DNA from: Bacillus sp. FJAT-27916
GTDB taxonomy: Bacteria; Bacillota; Bacilli; Bacillales; Pradoshiaceae
Assembly: GCF_001183965.1 (NCBI RefSeq)
Contig: NZ_LFZV01000001.1
Coordinates: 3,619,287-3,683,286, forward strand
Direction: 5' to 3'
Length of the DNA: 64,000 nt
The notes under the pieces are model-generated. The model ran no database searches and was not told the DNA's origin. It was given only the letters and a program-made list of their open reading frames with translations. Within the stretch, counting starts at the first letter, position 1, and each line of letters begins with the position of its first letter. This document shows, piece after piece, positions 62,264 to 64,000 of this stretch. Made by a program: the position numbers and the translations under genes.

Positions 62264-62280
62264 ATTTCAAAATCAATTTT

Positions 62281-62336
62281 GCTACACTTTCCACATGTGT
62301 GGACTGTATGTGGCAACATACGGGATGTTGGTGGGT
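62281..62336. repeat. Repeat copy B, partner of 49930-49985
   Basis: Aligns gaplessly with copy A. The minus strand reads AKAAILTITVKEVDKPTNIP then YVATYSPHMWKV to a TAG, a possible remnant of a C-terminal tail shared with copy A. Confidence 0.55.
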
Positions 62337-62555
62337 TTATCAACTTCTTTAACTGTTATCGTAAGGATTGCTGCTTTTGCCTAATATTTATTCGAGATAT
62401 GAAAATAGGTACCTTCAGAAAGAAAGTGCGTATACTTGCTCTTCAACAAACGCCCCTGTTAGTTTAAGTATAATTACTCACAATGATATACAATATAGCT
62501 TACTTGCGAAACAGAAATGTTGTACATATAATCAAACAATCCACAAAGAAAAAAG

Positions 62556-62572
62556 CTGTCTAAATGACAGCC
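62556..62572 (-). terminator. Terminator of the YozG-like gene
   Basis: GCTGTC / GACAGC stem; AAAAAAG on the plus strand supplies the minus-strand T tract. Confidence 0.7.
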
Positions 62573-62621
62573 TTGATTTCAGGTTAACCATCGTTAATTT
62601 TAGTAAATTAATTCACTCATT

Positions 62622-62840
62622 TTATAACTCTGTATCTTCTTTACTGTATTCTATAATATCACCAGGCTGACAATCTAAAGCCTTGCAAATTGCTTCTAAA
62701 GTTGAAAACCTGATAGCTTTTGCTTTTCCATTTTTTAATATAGAAAGATTAGCCATTGTGATGCCAACCTTTTCAGAAAGTTCTGTTACACTCATTTTTC
62801 TTTTAGCCAACATAACATCAATATTTATGATAATAGCCAT
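62622..62840 (-). CDS. YozG-like XRE-type small regulator
   Basis: A 72-residue protein that is almost wholly a Cro/CI-type HTH: INIDVMLAKRKMSVTELSEKVGITMANLSILKNGKAKAIRFSTLEAICKALDCQPGDIIEY. This short form is found next to DUF2975 proteins in Bacilli. It starts 9 bp after the DUF2975 gene on the same strand, so they are one transcript. Confidence 0.88.
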   Translation of the reverse strand: MAIIINIDVMLAKRKMSVTELSEKVGITMANLSILKNGKAKAIRFSTLEAICKALDCQPGDIIEYSKEDTEL

Positions 62841-62849
62841 TTGATCACC

Positions 62850-63326
62850 TTAGACCGTTAATTCATTTTCTATTTTTAATTCGATTGCACTTCTTAACAA
62901 CTCTCGAAGAACTGCCGAAAAGACTGCAATGACAAGACTTGCAAAAATTATTACTAATCCAAGAATCGCTATTCCAGGATGTAACGCGTTTGAGACTGCC
63001 ATTATTAAAAAACCAATTGCATACAAAGTTGTTATCGTAATAGCACAAATCATAATATGTCTTAACGAAATTAAAGCTGATTCCGAAAAGGCATTCTTAT
63101 CTTTAATAATATTTAAAAGCTTATATGACTCATATATGGCAAAGAAAAACGGGATTACTGTAAAGTACAAACCAATTAATATCGGATATTTCAAAAATGC
63201 ATACTCTGGATACATCTCAGCCGTATTTCCAGCAAGAGAAGGTAATGCAAAAGTACATAAGCCAAGTGTCACCATTGAAATAATTAATAATACTACCTTT
63301 AAAAACGTTAGTGTACTATTTCTCAC
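62850..63326 (-). CDS. DUF2975 membrane protein
   Basis: A 158-residue protein with four hydrophobic segments (about 7-28, 45-66, 90-112, 118-140). Together with the small HTH protein after it, it matches the YoaS/YozG pair of B. subtilis. A GTG at 63326 is the likely start with GAGGTG before it. The pair may sense a membrane or cell-envelope signal, with the HTH protein controlling expression; function is not established. Confidence 0.85.
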   Translation of the reverse strand: MRNSTLTFLKVVLLIISMVTLGLCTFALPSLAGNTAEMYPEYAFLKYPILIGLYFTVIPFFFAIYESYKLLNIIKDKNAFSESALISLRHIMICAITITTLYAIGFLIMAVSNALHPGIAILGLVIIFASLVIAVFSAVLRELLRSAIELKIENELTV

Positions 63327-63599
63327 AAAGCACCTCGTTATTTTTATTTACATCCATAATATACCATTATTTATCGTTTATCAATAAACAAATATTGATA
63401 AACGGAATGAAGTTATCCTAATAACAAATAAAAAAGACCATCATCTAAAGATGATAAGTCTACTTCAGTCCTCATATGAAGGCTAAAATCCTTCTTCCGC
63501 TAACCTGCCCTTTACTTCCATAAGAAGTTCAATATAAAAGAGCATTAATCATTCCTGAAACAACGGCTCCGTCAGTTTAAATACATTTGAAACTAATAG
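63327..63599. other. Non-coding gap with a terminator
   Basis: About 270 bp with no gene; the hairpin GACCATCATC / GATGATAAGTC (63436-63460), with a T tract on the minus strand, terminates the small membrane protein gene at 63600. Confidence 0.6.
63436..63460 (-). terminator. Terminator of the small membrane protein gene
   Basis: GACCATCATC / GATGATAAGTC stem with one bulge; TTTTTT follows on the minus strand. Confidence 0.7.
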
Positions 63600-63833
63600 T
63601 TATCCAACGTAATTCTTAAAACACCAAACCACAAGATTCATACTCACTATTCCCCAAGCTGTGATACTCACTATCCACCAAATTACAGATTTTTCTTTAG
63701 CCTTTGAACTTTCCTCGTCTTCCATATTTGCTTTTATAAAAGCGACCTTACTTTCCATACCTTTTTTCATAGAAGAGAGAACAACAAATCCGATTATTAT
63801 GAAACCAATAGCTATCCAGAATAACAAGTCCAC
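63600..63833 (-). CDS. Small membrane protein of unknown function
   Basis: A 77-residue protein with an N-terminal membrane helix (FWIAIGFIIIGFVVLSS), a charged middle (KANMEDEESSKAKEKS) and a second helix (VIWWIVSITAWGIVSMNLVVWCF). Start may be the GTG at 63833 or TTG at 63827. No family recognised. Confidence 0.5.
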   Translation of the reverse strand: MDLLFWIAIGFIIIGFVVLSSMKKGMESKVAFIKANMEDEESSKAKEKSVIWWIVSITAWGIVSMNLVVWCFKNYVG

Positions 63834-63878
63834 CTTTTATAACACCCTTTCCTTTAAATCCTCTTTGTTTAACTATAC

Positions 63879-64000
63879 GTAGCAATAGGTAAGCGTTTGA
63901 AGTTATCTCCGGCTTTTCCCCTGCTCCACACGGAACGTGCCAGTTTCCAAGCATTCCGCGTTCCATCTGGCGATGGTTTTGATTATAAGTTTCGTTTCAA
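63879..64000 (-). mobile_element. Probable 3' end of a group II intron (domains V-VI), running in from beyond the window
   Basis: On the minus strand, 63964-63932 forms a hairpin GGAACG / CGTTCC enclosing CGGAATGCTTGGAAACTGGC, which fits domain V (33 nt, GAAA-type loop, CGC triad), followed by a tail reading AGCCGGAGATAACTTCAAAC and CTTACCTATTGCTAC, typical of domain VI and the 3' splice site. The reverse transcriptase would lie right of 64000. Identification from memory of such introns. Confidence 0.5.

Noticed and set aside
63748..63966. 72-codon frame over the intron tail
   Set aside because: It reads through the domain-V-like hairpin and into the small membrane gene in another frame; not a gene.
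1..64000. CRISPR array, tRNA, rRNA or prophage
   Set aside because: No regular spaced repeats, no cloverleaf, no rRNA-like or phage structural sequence was seen when reading the window.

Overview
The window is chromosomal DNA of a low-GC, Gram-positive, spore-former-type bacterium of the Bacillaceae. Supporting evidence is a glycine riboswitch, a guanidine-I riboswitch with YkkC/YkkD, the nupNOPQ nucleoside importer, a secreted thermolysin-type protease, the YozG/DUF2975 pair, CcpA-type cre sites, and AGGAGG ribosome binding sites with many GTG and TTG starts. The species cannot be named from the sequence. No rRNA, tRNA, CRISPR array or phage was seen.

Layout. 1-2.4 kb: a LacY/CscB-type sugar permease (cut by the window edge) and its LacI-type regulator, with two tandem operators and a cre-like site. 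2.7-9.9 kb: methionine gamma-lyase, a phasin-like/AarF/YbaK operon, a Gfo/Idh/MocA oxidoreductase, and the psuK-psuG pseudouridine salvage operon. 10-15.7 kb: CstA with its YbdD partner, a small MerR/excisionase-type protein, a 366-bp repeat element with terminal inverted repeats, and a succinate/acetyl-CoA transferase next to a LytTR regulator. 15.9-22 kb: two tandem Na/Pi-PhoU transporters, a hydrolase, a flavodoxin, a ferrochelatase remnant and guanine deaminase. 22.4-31.4 kb: a glycine riboswitch and its amino-acid permease, several small genes, a decayed luciferase-like gene, an MFS gene broken by an ISL3-family insertion and a deletion, and a YxjG-type methyltransferase. 31.4-39.2 kb: a LysR regulator, the guanidine riboswitch with its SMR exporter, a SWIM zinc-finger protein, a GIY-YIG/SLFN-g3 helicase fusion coupled to a MazG-like pyrophosphohydrolase, and a TagE-like glycosyltransferase. 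39.7-49 kb: a GH3 glycosidase, a neutral protease, a ketopantoate reductase, a DegV protein, a thioredoxin, an XRE-desulfoferrodoxin fusion regulator and a hydrolase. 49-59.3 kb: a PadR remnant, a TetR/DegV divergent pair, a penicillin-acylase family enzyme and the nup operon. 59.5-64 kb: a complete IS21 element with target duplication, the YozG/DUF2975 pair, a small membrane protein, and what looks like the 3' end of a group II intron entering from beyond the right edge.

The cell as read from this segment is a heterotroph that scavenges sugars, peptides, nucleosides, pseudouridine, guanine and glycine. It controls these with riboswitches and local regulators. The window also shows steady gene decay: four clear pseudogenes, two insertion sequences and a repeat element. 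The two most unusual items are the DNA-binding protein fused to a desulfoferrodoxin-like iron module, beside a thioredoxin gene with a strong palindrome at its promoter, and the nuclease/helicase fusion with a nucleotide pyrophosphohydrolase, a possible defence unit.
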